Shown piece by piece: positions 36,731 through 48,380 of a DNA stretch of 64,000 bases. The DNA is from Bacteroides reticulotermitis JCM 10512 (GTDB lineage: Bacteria > Bacteroidota > Bacteroidia > Bacteroidales > Bacteroidaceae): the NCBI RefSeq assembly GCF_000517545.1, contig NZ_BAIV01000011.1, positions 62,001-126,000 of the forward strand, read 5' to 3'. The position numbers were made by a program, and so were the translations under genes. The stretch's first letter is position 1; every line of letters begins with the position of its first letter. The notes under the pieces were generated by a model that had not been told where the DNA came from, ran no database searches, and saw nothing but the letters and a program-made list of their open reading frames with translations.

Positions 36731-39700
36731 CTATTTAAAGTTAATCTGGAAACCAAAGTTAATACTCCGCTGCATCGGATAGCTACCCACACCGTTATTC
36801 GATTCGGGGTCTACAATCTTAATGTAATCCAGCGTCAGCAGGTTCTGTCCGTTGCAGAAGAGGCGGATGTTGTCCATAAACATCTTATCGATAAGTCTTC
36901 CTTTAAACGTATACCCAATCTCCGCGCTCTTGAGACGCATATACGCTCCATTGCGCATGTACATCGTCGAAGTTTGGTAGTTGTTGGGGCTGTTGGCATT
37001 GATCACAATCGGGTATTCTGCCGTAGCAGCCGTTGCCGATGTCCACCGATGATCGTACACCTCCCTCAACACATTCCATGTTCCTTCACCACTCTGGAAC
37101 GGATAAGCCGTTGCTCCCTGCAAGAAGAAGCTGGTTTTGGCTGCACCGGTAAAGAAAAGGCTGACATCAAATTTCTTGTAAGCCACCGTTCCACCGAATC
37201 CGAACATGATTTCCGGCGTACGCGGATTGCCAATAGCCACTTTATCATACTCATCGATCACGCCATCGTTGTTAACATCCTGGTACTTGATGTCACCGGG
37301 GCGTACGACGCTTTGAAAGGTCTGTTTGGGACTATTCTTTATGTCATCCTGATCTTTGAAGAAACCCAAGGCAACCAGCCCGAATGTTTGGTCGATGCGA
37401 CGGCCGCGAGCATCCTGATATTCGTACTTCGGTATCGGTTCGTCGTTCTCGATTATCTTATTGCGAGCAAAAGAGAAGTTACCACGTAGCGAGTAGAACA
37501 GGTCGCTATGAACCCGTTTTTTGACTTCAAGTGCTGCTTCGATACCCTTATTCTCTGCCTTACCCAAGTTACCTACCGGAATACTGCTACCGGAGAATCC
37601 GGCCAGTACAGGTACCGTTTTGCGGGAGATCAGAATACCATCACGCTTTTCTTTAAACAGATCCACCTGCAAAGAGACCACGTCATTGAACAGTCCCAGG
37701 TCAAAGCCGATATTCAGTTTCTTGGCTGTTTCCCACGTCACGTTCTGGTTACCGGTTTGTCCTTCCATAATACCTGCCAGATAGTTATTGCCTTCTTTAC
37801 CCATATATCCGCCCGAAGCGTTCATATTCATGGTGGTGAGATAGAGGAAGCGCGTGCTGGAGGAAATATCATTTCCCACCTTACCGTAACTTCCGCGCAA
37901 TTTCAAATTGCTAACCCACCAATCCGAATTCCAGAAGTTCTCGTTCGTCAACACATAGCCCATTGATACCGAGGGGAAGAAGCCATAACGCTTGCCTTTC
38001 GGGAACTGCTCCGAACCGTTGTATCCAAAGTTAAACTCGGCAAAATAACGCTGCAAGAAATTGTAGCTCAACCTTCCGGCGATACCTTGGCGGCGATAAG
38101 GAACCGATCCCGTACGATCGGTATTACGCAAGTCCACATAATCACGACGATTAAACAGAAACATCGCCGCTACGCTATGCGCATCGAATGTACGGTCGTA
38201 GTTGGCCGCCACTTCATAGTAGACCGCCCGGTTAGCCGCTTCCCACAGCGATACGTTCTTTATATTCTCATTACGCAAAATGTTGTAGATAGCCTTTCCG
38301 TCAGCATCCTCACCCATGTATTGCTTTACCTCAAAGTCTTTATAGTACTGCTTATTGTTGGCATAGTAGTGGTCGTAAGCAAAACGTCCGCTAACCGCCA
38401 ACCCTTTGGTGAGCAAAGAAGAGAGATCCCAACGTGCAGAGAAGGTGCCTTGCAGGGTATTCCAGTTCTGTGTTTCATAGCCACTTTGCGTAGTCATTCC
38501 CCAAGGGTTATTCCCCAAGAAAGTAGGCGAGGCCCCCGGACTGCCGTCAGGGTTTTGAACCGGGAACGACAAAGGAGGGGTGATACGTATCGCGTTAAAG
38601 ATATCAGGCTGGCTCTTTCCCGGGAAGTTACGGTTCTGTATGATACCGCCTACACCTAGTTCGACCGACAAGTCTTTCGTCAGGCTCACGTCCACACGCG
38701 ACCGATAGTTGTAACGGTTGATGCGACTGTTTGTACTGTACGCATTGTTACCGTTGTCACGATAAAGTCCGCTTTGCGTAGTATAACCCACATTCACGAA
38801 GTAACGGACTACTTCCGTACCCCCTGTTATATTTAGATTCGTAATACTTTGTGTTGTACTCTTCTTAAGTACCTCGTCTACCCAGTTTACGTTGGGATAG
38901 AGGTAGGGACTGCTGCCATTCTTAAAGAGATCTATCTCCTCATTCGTGTACGCCATATTGGAAACTCCGGCATTCTCACGCGCTTCGTTCATCAAACCTG
39001 CGTACTCGGCCGCATTGATGTATTCCGGATAACGCATTCCGGTAAGTACCGCATATTCCGAACGCAAAGTCACTTTCGGTTTGCCCAACTGGCCGCGTTT
39101 CGTTGTGATCAGAATAACCCCGTTGGCACCCCGAACCCCATAAACCGCAGTAGCGGAAGCATCTTTCAACACCGAGATGCTCTCCACCTCTTCCGTGTTA
39201 ATCGTATTCATATCCCGTTCGATACCGTCGACAAGAATCAACGGACTGCGGTTTGTCCATGTGCCGAAGCCACGGATATACACACTTGCCTGATCATAGC
39301 CCGGTTCGCCGGTTGCCTGTCGGGTCACGATACCCGGAATCTGTCCGCCCAGCGTGTTACTCAAAGACGGGGTAGCGATCTTAGCTATTTCTCCGGTCGA
39401 TATGTTAGACACCGAACCGGTAACACTGATTTTCTTCTGTGTGCCGTAGCCTACTACGACTACTTCATTCAGCTTGCTTACCTCCTCTTGCAGCACCACA
39501 TTGATGATTCTACTGCCGCTGATCGGTATCTCCTGCGTAACAAAACCGATATAGCTAAACTCCAGAATGGCGTTGCTGCGTGTATCAATCGTGTACTCGC
39601 CATCCATATTTGTAATGACACCTTGCGAAGTTCCCTTTATCTTAACGGTAGCTCCTACAACCGGTTCTCTGGAAGCATCGGTTACATTTCCTTTGACTTG

Positions 39701-39805
39701 CAACTGCGTGCTTTGTGCAAAAGAAGTCCCGCTCTCCACCAGGCACATCAAAAAGACAACGACCCAAGTCGCAAGTCTTTTAATCATTCGCTCATTTTTA
39801 TTCAT
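36731..39805 (-). CDS. SusC-like TonB-dependent receptor
   Basis: Intact outer-membrane importer of 1024 aa without an STN domain, as expected for an HTCS-regulated PUL. A signal peptide ending TSFAQ is followed by a carboxypeptidase-regulatory-like domain (VKGNVTDASREPVVGATVKI), a TonB-box-like LNEVVVVGYGTQKK, a plug with SPLILVDGIERDMNTINTEE, and a barrel ending INFGFQINF. It pairs with the SusD that follows directly. The closest of the other SusC proteins here are those at 1-2707 and 57570-60673, but identity is moderate. Confidence 0.95.
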   Translation of the reverse strand: MNKNERMIKRLATWVVVFLMCLVESGTSFAQSTQLQVKGNVTDASREPVVGATVKIKGTSQGVITNMDGEYTIDTRSNAILEFSYIGFVTQEIPISGSRIINVVLQEEVSKLNEVVVVGYGTQKKISVTGSVSNISTGEIAKIATPSLSNTLGGQIPGIVTRQATGEPGYDQASVYIRGFGTWTNRSPLILVDGIERDMNTINTEEVESISVLKDASATAVYGVRGANGVILITTKRGQLGKPKVTLRSEYAVLTGMRYPEYINAAEYAGLMNEARENAGVSNMAYTNEEIDLFKNGSSPYLYPNVNWVDEVLKKSTTQSITNLNITGGTEVVRYFVNVGYTTQSGLYRDNGNNAYSTNSRINRYNYRSRVDVSLTKDLSVELGVGGIIQNRNFPGKSQPDIFNAIRITPPLSFPVQNPDGSPGASPTFLGNNPWGMTTQSGYETQNWNTLQGTFSARWDLSSLLTKGLAVSGRFAYDHYYANNKQYYKDFEVKQYMGEDADGKAIYNILRNENIKNVSLWEAANRAVYYEVAANYDRTFDAHSVAAMFLFNRRDYVDLRNTDRTGSVPYRRQGIAGRLSYNFLQRYFAEFNFGYNGSEQFPKGKRYGFFPSVSMGYVLTNENFWNSDWWVSNLKLRGSYGKVGNDISSSTRFLYLTTMNMNASGGYMGKEGNNYLAGIMEGQTGNQNVTWETAKKLNIGFDLGLFNDVVSLQVDLFKEKRDGILISRKTVPVLAGFSGSSIPVGNLGKAENKGIEAALEVKKRVHSDLFYSLRGNFSFARNKIIENDEPIPKYEYQDARGRRIDQTFGLVALGFFKDQDDIKNSPKQTFQSVVRPGDIKYQDVNNDGVIDEYDKVAIGNPRTPEIMFGFGGTVAYKKFDVSLFFTGAAKTSFFLQGATAYPFQSGEGTWNVLREVYDHRWTSATAATAEYPIVINANSPNNYQTSTMYMRNGAYMRLKSAEIGYTFKGRLIDKMFMDNIRLFCNGQNLLTLDYIKIVDPESNNGVGSYPMQRSINFGFQINFK

Positions 39806-39855
39806 TATAGTATTAGTTTTAAATAGAAAGTTACTTACTCACGTTTTCTTAGGTA

Positions 39856-40842
39856 CTATTTCAGGACTTTGGGTTTGATAACGGTTCCGCTGATAGAAGC
39901 GACGCCTTGATCGGATATGGCAAAGTCTTTGAGGTAAGAGGTACGCGGATGTATTTCCTTCGCACTCCAATGAGCATGAAAGATATATTTCCAACTGCCA
40001 TCCGGACACTGAAACGGTGCTCCGTGCCCCGTGCCTACCAACCCGGTAGAAGTATCTCCTTGCAGGATCGGATTAGTCTTCGACTTAGTCCAAGGCCCTT
40101 TGGGCGATGTCGCGGTGGCATACCCTACACCATAGCCTTTGTTCTCATAATGGTTGGCAGAGTAGATCAGGTAATAGGTGTTGTTCTTTTTAAGTACCGA
40201 AGGACCTTCGGCCACTTTTCCCTGTAAGATTTCCCACGCTTCTTCGGCCTTCACACATTGAGTCAGGGTCTCCGTTTTAATGCTCTTCAAATCGGCATTC
40301 ATCTGAGCTACCCAAATCACATTCCCATCGGTGAAGCGTACAAAGTAGAGATACGGCGTGCCGTCGTCATCGATAAAGAGGGAAGTGTCGATACTCTTCT
40401 CCGCCCAGATCGGCTGTTTCACCTCTTGACGGAACGGGCCCGTAGGAGTGGAAGAAGTAGCCACACAAATATGCTCTTCGACGGAGTAGAACATATAGAA
40501 TTTCTTTTGGGAAGCGATGTAATAGACTTCCGGTGCCCAGAAACCCCATGTTCCATACGAATCGGCGGCCGAAAGTGCCTGCTCTTCCCGTTTCCAGTAC
40601 TTCAAATCAGTAGAAGAGAAGCAGGGAAAGCCTTCGTTGGATGTTGCTCCCGTACCATAGGCATAATATTTACCCTCATGAACCAAAACGTACGGATCGG
40701 CAATCGGCAAATAATTAGTCTCGACAGTGACTGTTCCGCCTCCGCCTTTATCGTCTTCATCGGTGGGATCGCTGCTTCCGCAACAAAACACGAGGAGACA
40801 AGCAGGCAGGAGCAACAGTGAATTTATTTTCTTTTTCAACAT
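39856..40842 (-). CDS. GH43-family glycosidase, lipoprotein
   Basis: Predicted inverting arabinofuranosidase/xylosidase-type enzyme (328 aa, intact). The signal ends at CCGSSDPTDEDD, a lipobox followed by acidic residues, which suggests surface display. The five-bladed propeller's catalytic triad is visible: Asp49 in IADPYV (base), Asp152 in SIDTSLF (pKa modulator) and Glu212 in VAEGPSVL (acid). It is 50 bp upstream of susC and 36 bp after the IPT/NHL gene. GH43 specificity (arabinan, xylan, galactan) cannot be told apart here. Confidence 0.92.
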   Translation of the reverse strand: MLKKKINSLLLLPACLLVFCCGSSDPTDEDDKGGGGTVTVETNYLPIADPYVLVHEGKYYAYGTGATSNEGFPCFSSTDLKYWKREEQALSAADSYGTWGFWAPEVYYIASQKKFYMFYSVEEHICVATSSTPTGPFRQEVKQPIWAEKSIDTSLFIDDDGTPYLYFVRFTDGNVIWVAQMNADLKSIKTETLTQCVKAEEAWEILQGKVAEGPSVLKKNNTYYLIYSANHYENKGYGVGYATATSPKGPWTKSKTNPILQGDTSTGLVGTGHGAPFQCPDGSWKYIFHAHWSAKEIHPRTSYLKDFAISDQGVASISGTVIKPKVLK

Positions 40843-40878
40843 AAACGTTCGTTCTTAATTTTACATAGTCCGGATTCA

Positions 40879-42236
40879 TTACTCTTCTTTGATCTGACGA
40901 ATACGCCAATTCTGGCAATCGGATACATAGAGGCTCTTCCCACTACCGACCGCTATGCCGTAAGGCTCGTTAAATTTGGATGAGAGCGCCAATCCATCCA
41001 CGTACCCGGTAGTCCATCCGATACCTGCATACGTGCTTACATTTCCGGCAGGCGTAACCTTGCGAACAGTACGCCCGTAGCGAGTCGTCACAAACAAATT
41101 GCCTTCGCCGTCAACAGCTATTTGCGCAGGTTGGTCCATACGCGCGTTCGTTCCTTGTCCGTCGACAACGCCCCATACGCCATTACCGGCAAAACGGGTC
41201 AGGTTGCTACATTTCTTGGTAACCAGGTCATAGTCAGCTTTCAGCACACCTTGATAAGGATCACGTCCTCCCCAGTAAAGCGTCTTTCCATCGGGAGAAA
41301 AAGCAAGGCATCCATATCCACCGTCTCCGCCTATGTTCTGCAAGTTCCCGGCAGCATCGGGGAAGAGTCCCTTCACCAATTGGTCAATCTCCGGCTTGGT
41401 GATTACATACTCACATGTCTCGGTTGCTTTATTATACCGATAGACATGGCGCCCCCAATGGTACGTGAACAACGAACCGTCTTTCGGATTGACAGCGATA
41501 CCGTTGATGTGCGGATTCGGGAATTTGGTAGAGGCAATATACGCCTGAAGATCCTTGAAGCCACCTTTACGTGTTACCATACCTACGGCTACAGGATTCT
41601 TTATCAAATCATTCGCGTTATCACTTCCCATAAACAAGGTATCTCCGGTCAGTGAGAAGCAAATACTCCGTACATTATTCATCAGCGAGGTCGTAGAGCA
41701 TAAGGTCTCTATTTTGCCATTCTTGATTCGCCGGATGCGGTGTTCGCCCTCATCCTGAAGGATAAACAGCGCATCGTCCGTCTTATCATAAGCGAGTATG
41801 ATCGGCCATTGCACGGAAGACTGTAACGAAACTCCGTCGGTAGTCACGTTTTGTCCGTTACCGGCCACTGTATATACGGAACGGATATATCCATAGGAGA
41901 ATAGCGTAGGATAACTATACTCACGCTCACCAACCTGACTTTAACTACACCGCTGCCACTCTCTTCGGCAACTTTGGCGCTTATCCGGGTAGGAGCGACT
42001 GACAGTACCTCGGCCTCTTTTCCGTTTACCCATACCTGCACTTGGTCCACATCCTCCCCAAAATTATTACCGCGGATCGAAAGTACCGTTCCTCTGGCAC
42101 CCTCTGTAGGTAGATAAGTCTGGAAGACCAGATCAGAATTCTTTAACCCGCCGGACCAATCCTTCTCCTCTGTGCAGCTAGCCGAGAGACCAGCAATCAG
42201 CAGAAAGGTGCCGACATACAATAACTTGTTTTTCAT
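40879..42236 (-). CDS. IPT/TIG-domain plus NHL-propeller surface lipoprotein (frameshifted as sequenced)
   Basis: Probable surface glycan-binding protein rather than an enzyme. The lipobox SASC is followed by TEEKDW, an acidic surface-export pattern. An IPT/TIG Ig-like domain lies at about 35-115 (EGARGTVLSIRGNNFGEDVD, WVNGKEAEVLSVAPTRISAK). An NHL-repeat propeller follows, with repeated blocks such as PAQIAVDGEGNLFVTTRYGR and EPYGIAVGSGKSLYVSDCQN. One base is missing near 41935 (GGG read as GG): VVKVR should continue VGEREYSYPTLFSYG. Repaired length is about 452 aa. IPT-containing lipoproteins are common non-catalytic members of Bacteroides PULs. Confidence 0.83.
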
Positions 42237-42318
42237 GTTCTTAATTCTATTGGTTAAACATTAGTATATATAGATCCCCTTAAATAAGGATTCACGTCAG
42301 ACGTTTTATGGTTAGTGA

Positions 42319-44138
42319 CTATCTCAATGAATGGCAAATACGAGTATTCACACTCCTCACAGCCTGCTCATCGAGTTTAATCACCTTGCGGTCGTACGTC
42401 ATCAGCCCGTTCACCTCCACTTCCACATCGGTTGTTTGGGTGTAGACGGCTGCTGAGAAGCCATGCGTAATCATCGTTTCCAACATCTTGGCATACTTCA
42501 GGTATTCATCCGTAGCCTCCTGTGAAGAGTTGAACTGAATGTATCCCCAGTTCTGATTCGGTTCCCAGATATGTTCTTTCAGCACCAAACCGATTCCTCC
42601 ATACTCACCGAGCACGGTCGCACGTTGCGCATCATACAGATACATCTCCGGTCCGGGATAGTTATGCAGGTCGAGCATATCGCCACAAGCGTAATGATTA
42701 CCTCCACTCGCCGGATTGACCAGCCGGGAAGGATCGTATTGCTTAGTCCACTCCGCTATTTCCTGCGTTTTGAATTGTCCCCAGGCTTCATTAAAGGGCA
42801 CCCATACACCGATGCAAGGATAGGAGTAGAGACAATCCATAATTTCTTTCCACTCTTTGCGATAGATCGCTTCGGACTCAGCAGAACGCTTAAACTCGGT
42901 TCCGTTGAAATAGCTGCGGTTCTGCACTCCGGGTTGCGATCGCCGCTGGGCATATCCTGCCAAACAATGACTCCCAACCGATCACAATGCGTATACCACC
43001 GAGCGAGTTCCACCTTGATATGCTTCCGGATCATGTTAAAGCCGAAGTCTTTGGTCTTTTTGACATCGTAAGCCAAGGCTTCATCGCATGGAGCCGTGTA
43101 CAAGCCATCGGGCCACCAACCCTGATCCAGCGGGCCATATTGGAAAAGATCCTGATTATTCAATTGCAAACGGACAATCCCCTTTTCGTCGCGCTTGGTC
43201 GAGTACTTCCGCATAGCAGCATAGCTATCCACCCGGTCAACCTCTTTGCCATTGCAGCATAACCGCAGTTTCACCGTATATAAGAAAGGAGAGTCGGGCG
43301 ACCATAGCTTCATATCAGCAGGCATGGCAATGCGTACGGGTTCTCCGTTTACAGACGCACCGGAAGAGACCAGTCGTTGTCCATCGTAGACCGATGCTTC
43401 GGCGCGGATATAGCCAAGCTGAGTCGCAGCATTGGTTTGTACCTCTATTTGCAACTGTCGTTGATCGATATCAGGAGTAGTTTTCAAAGCTGTGATATAG
43501 GTTTCGGGCACAGGTTCCAACCAGACAGTCTGCCAGATTCCGGATACGGGGGTATACCAAATACCTTCCGGCTTGGCAACTTGCTTACCCCGAGGTTGCA
43601 CTCCCTTATCGGTCGGGTCCCATACACGCACCAGTAATTGGTTGGCTCCTTTCGTAAGAGCTGCCGTTACATCGAAAGAGAATGGAGTAAATCCTCCGGT
43701 ATGTCTACCTACATTCACTCCGTTCACCCATACATCGGTCTGCCAATCGACCGCCCCAAAATGCAGCAAGACACGTTTGCCCTTCCACGCGGCAGGGAGA
43801 TTGAAGCTGCGATTATACCACAGTTCCTGATCCTCATTCAGGCGCTTGCCCACACCCGACAAGGATGACTCTACGGCAAAGGGGACCAGAATCTGCCCGT
43901 TGTAAGTTGCCGGCAAGGATTCGCCTCGTTTCTGAATGGCATAATTCCAAAGTCCGTTGAGGTTTTCCCACTCACTCCGCTCCATCAGCGGGCGAGGGTA
44001 TTCGGGTAATACGTGCTGCGGATCGATCTTCTCAGCCCAGGCGGTCTTGATCTTATCACCCACCGGATGCCATTGTGCAAAAGCGGAAGTACTAATCGCT
44101 ACACTTACTAAAAGGAAGTTCAATAGTTGTTTTTTCAT
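42319..44138 (-). CDS. GH2-family glycoside hydrolase, secreted (frameshifted as sequenced)
   Basis: Retaining beta-glycosidase of about 606 aa once repaired. A signal peptide (ends SAFAQ) precedes the sugar-binding jelly-roll (about 50-215: ERSEWENLNGLWNYAIQKRG), an Ig-like domain (about 220-310) and the TIM barrel. The acid/base Glu is in VPFNEAWGQF and the nucleophile in VLGEYGGIG. The frame breaks at about 42926 (TGG read as TG), where GDRNPE should continue WQNRSYFNGTEF. The protein is short for a beta-galactosidase, and resembles the compact GH2 group with several known specificities. It is the first gene after the HTCS. Confidence 0.87.
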
Positions 44139-44185
44139 GGTATAAATCGGATACTAAAGATAAATATTACTTGCTGTGATAGAGG

Positions 44186-44193
44186 CAAAGTTA
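44186..44193 (-). promoter_or_regulatory. Putative -7 promoter box for the GH2-SusC-SusD operon
   Basis: On the minus strand the sequence is TAACTTTG, matching TAnnTTTG, about 48 bases before the GH2 start codon. A degenerate -33 (CTTG) lies about 22 bases further upstream. It would start the operon that runs to 33007 and is a natural target for the neighbouring HTCS. Confidence 0.45.
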
Positions 44194-44305
44194 CCTGCGG
44201 TGAACCAGAATGATTGCAAGGAATTGGCCTCATATTACAAGAATTTATCCAAAAACAGGGACATACCGATTATTGCTGTTTTTTGGTCATTTTATTAAAA
44301 TCCGT

Positions 44306-47300
44306 TCACGGCGCAAAATCCTTGGGCAGGACTCCGAATTGCTTTTTGAAGCAGTTCGAAAAGTAGGATGGCGAACCGAAGCCAACCATATAGGCAACTT
44401 CCACAACTCCATATTCTCCTTCGGACAAAAGCTGAGCAGCCTTTTTCAATCTTTCCAGTCGCAGGTATTCATTGGGGCTCATATCGAGTATGCCTTTCAA
44501 CTTGCGATAGAAGTTGGAACGCCCCATATTCATCGAATCGGCCATATCGTCGATCAATAGTTCGGTATTGTCCAAATGCTGCAGCACGTATTCGTTTAGC
44601 TTCTGCATAAAGAGTTCATCCGTTTTCGTCGACGCCATCGTATCGGCTTTCACGAAGGGAGAGTCGATAAACTTGCGCCGCAGTCTCTCCCGATTGGCTA
44701 GCAGATTGGCTACGCTCACTCGTAGGTATTCCACCGAAAAAGGTTTTTCGATATATGCGTCGGCTCCTTGTTCAAGTCCCTCTATCTTCGATTCCATATG
44801 CGTTTTGGCTGTCAACAAGATCACTGGGATATGGCTATATTCGAGGTTGGTCTTTAGGTGGGTGCAAAGCTCCAATCCATCCATCTCGGGCATCATCACA
44901 TCACTGACAACCAGGTTGACATCCTCCCGGGAGAGGATACGTAATGCTTCGACTCCATTCGCAGCCGTAAACACATTGTACAGGGCGGCCAGTTGCTCGA
45001 TACGAATCCTAACATATCTTTATTGTCTTCTACGACTAAAATGGTGGCCTTCTTATGCCTGTCTTTCTCCATGAAAGCTCTTTCCGCCTCGACCGCTTCG
45101 CCGGGAATGAGTGGATCCGGTAGCCGGGTTATTTCCTCTTCCGACCGGTGTACAATCGGAATGGTGAGAATAAAACGGTTGCAGTCTGTAGCTTGATCCA
45201 TCACTAAAACTCCATCGTGCAACTCGGCCAAAGAACGAGCCAGTGCAAGTCCGATCCCGGTACCGGGGATGGAACTCTTACTATCCCGGTACTGTACAAA
45301 GGGGCGGAATATTTCATCACGCATATCCGGCGGTACAATTTCGCCGTCGTTAGTCATCCGAATAGAGAAGGTTTCTCGCTGCACATCAACAGACAAACTG
45401 AGGTGAGCGTAGGTTTCGGCATACTTCAACGCATTGGTCAGTAGGTTGCTGAGTATTTTTGTCAGGGCTTCTTTATCCACAGAAACTGATAGTTCGCCAT
45501 CCGGAAGATCGATTGTAAAGTCCAACGCCCGCTGTTTGGCCAAGGTCGTAAAACGATTATAGACAGATTGCACCAGATCGAGCAGGTTACACTCCACGGC
45601 ATTGAGTCGAAATCCTTTATTTTCCGTTTTACGAAAATCGAGCAATTGGTTGGTCAGGTTCAGCAGTCTTTCGGCATTCTGATCCATGATCTCGAGTTCC
45701 ATCCGGACATCCTTCGCGAGTTCTTTTTCGTGCAACACACTTTCCAACGGGCTCTTGATGAGTGTCAGCGGGGTACGGATTTCGTGTGCCACATTGGTGA
45801 AAAAGTCGATCTTTGACATATAGAGTTCCCGTTCTTTCTCCTGCTCAAACTTCTCCATAGCCCGTTGATGTTTATTAGCCGAACGCCGTTTCAAATAAAG
45901 AAGAACAGCAAAAGCGCTCCCTACGATGAGTAGAAAGTAGAAGGCATAGGCCCATACCGACAAGTAGAACGGCGGTAGAATACGTATCTTCAGCGCCCGA
46001 ACGTCGGGGTTCCATATTCCATCGCTATTGGCGCCTTTCACCATTAAGGTATACGTACCGGAAGGTAAATTGGAATAGGTGATAAGCCCCTTCCCCACCG
46101 GAAACCACTCGGTATCAAAGCCGTCCAGTTTGTACATCAAGGTATTCATGTCGGGAGCCTGAAAACTAAGGACGGCCACACCGAAAGAGAATGAATTCTG
46201 ACTCGACTTCAGCTCCAGGTAATCGCATAGAGTTATACTTTGTTGCAGCGGAGAGCCTTTAGTCCCCACGGGAACATTCTTATTGAACAGGATAAAATCG
46301 GTAATAACCACCGGAGCAATGAAGTCATTGCCTACAAAGGTCGATGGATCGAAGGAAATAAAACCATTGATACTGCCTAAATAAATCCGCCCGTTCTTAT
46401 CTTTATAGCTGGATTGGTAATTGAATTGATTGCTCAACAACCCGTTTGCCAACGTATATACTTTAAACTTAGCGGTTTTCGGGTCGAAATGCAACAGGCC
46501 TTTATTCGTTGTAATCCAGAACAATCCTTTCTCGTCTTCTTCGATCCGATAGATAACGTTGCTCGGCAACCCGGTATGGGAGTCGTAAGAAATAAACTTC
46601 TTCTCCATCGGCTCATAGCGGCAGAACCCTCCTCCTTGCGTCGTAAACCAAAGTTGATTCTGACTATCCTCGAAGACATTCAGCACCTTATTGGAAGGAA
46701 GACTATGCGGATCGGCATCGCTGTGGACGAAATGCTCCCACTCGCCGGTACGTATGTTACACTTATAAACCCCATTGACATAGGTAGCCAACCACAGATT
46801 CCCTTGTTTATCCTCTTTGATGTGGTAAATAAACACGCCTTCCAGTTCCGGGATCTTTTCGAAAGTGTCAGTCTCCGGGTGGTAACGTGCCAAACCGATG
46901 GTTGTTCCGATCCAGACCTTACCGGAAGTGGTCCGACAGATTGAGAAGATGTCATTGGATAAGTTACTATAGTGCTTGACTGCGTGCGTTTTCAAATCTA
47001 TTCGATTTAATCCTTTGGAGAAAGTGCCCACCCACAGATAATCTCCATCCAAACAGAGTCCGTGTACATTGCGGTGAATCTCCGGGTGATGGAATGCCGT
47101 AACCTCATCCGTTGTCGGATTGTAACGAAACAAACCCTTATCTTCTGTTCCGAACCAAATCGTACCGTCCCGATCGGCGCAGAACTCACGTACTCGTTTG
47201 CCCATCTCATCGGATTCGGTACGGGGGTAGTACTTATCAAAATAGGTGTATTGCATCGGATAGTAATTGACTCCTCCGAAATAGGAACCAATCCACATGC

Positions 47301-48278
47301 CTCCTTCCCGGTCTTTACAGATCGAGTAAATGGCATTGTCGGAGATTGAATACGGGTCGCCGGTTACATTCTGCAGATGAATATCCTTCCCGCTACGCAA
47401 GTTATAGATATACAACCCCGACTCGGTCCCCGCCCACAACTCGTCATCGGAGTAAAAGGCAATCTCTCTGACATAAATATCATCTCCCGATTCGTCTTTG
47501 GAGAGAAGCTCTCGCACGGTTTTATTGGTCAGGTTGATCTCTTTCAACCCCTTCATGGTGCCTGCATACAGACAATTGTAAGGGCCCGGCAGGAGTTTAC
47601 AGATGTAATCGTTCCGAAAAGGCTCTTTCCCGTTCTTGGGGAAAAGCGGGTGCAAAGTCCGAAGTTTATCATTCGAATAGTATAGATTCCCATCGTGCAC
47701 ATCAATCCAGCAGGTATTGTCCGAATCGAAGCAAAGCCTGCCTAGGTTCGTGAAATCCAGCTTGCCGGAAGCATCGGAGAGGTAGTTTATCATCCGCTTA
47801 CTTGACTGATTATAGTAAAAGAGCCCTTGCCCCTGCGAGGTAATCCAAATGCCCCCGTCCTGATCGCCGGTTATGGAGTTGATGGTATGGTCAATAAGGG
47901 TATGCTTGTTACTCTTTATTTCAAAACGCTTTACCGCCTCGGTTTGTGGAGAGTAAATGTAAATGCCGACATCGGTTCCGATCCAAATCTGTCCCTGAAT
48001 ATCTTCGTACAAGGCTGTCACAAAGTTATTGCCGAGAGTTCCCGCTTCCTTCATATAGGCGTGGAAAGAGATTCCGTCGTATCGATCTAATCCGTCTTTG
48101 GTACCAAACCACATGAAGCCTTGCCTATCCTGAAGTATGGCATGGACCGTGTTTTGCGACAATCCGTTGTTAATACTCAGCGAGCGAAAGGTGTAGTGCC
48201 TGTCACTCGGAGAGGCAGACAAGCAAGGAGGTAAGAAAAACAGGCCAAAAGCAGCCAGAGGTAACGTAGTGTTTTCAT
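44306..48278 (-). CDS. Hybrid two-component system sensor/regulator (HTCS; two frameshifts as sequenced)
   Basis: One-protein glycan sensor and transcription factor. After a signal peptide (MKTLRYLWLLLA) come Reg_prop beta-propeller repeats filling most of residues 30-750, a Y_Y_Y domain (YSNLPSGTYTLMVKGANSDG) and a transmembrane helix (SVWAYAFYFLLIVGSAFAVL). The cytoplasmic part has HisKA with His in VAHEIRTPLTLI, an HATPase domain (ILSNLLTNALKYA, GTGIGLALARSLAELHDG), a receiver with phospho-Asp in LVVSDVMMPEMDG and an AraC-type HTH ending FKKQFGVLPKDFAP. The span is two bases short: one T lost in a T6 run at 48236-48240 inside the signal peptide, one base near 45002 at the start of the receiver. 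Repaired length is about 1324 aa. Confidence 0.92.
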
Positions 48279-48380
48279 AATTTGATGCTTTAGAGCGAAG
48301 AACGCAGGTTCATAAAACAACCATTCTCTCTCTTTATTTAGCCCGCCTGAACAGATCGTTGCCCACCTGTTCGGATTGGC

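Noticed and set aside
38849..39826. Open frame of 325 codons opposite the N-terminal part of a susC
   Set aside because: Antisense to an intact SusC with all family motifs; no protein family or start signal of its own.
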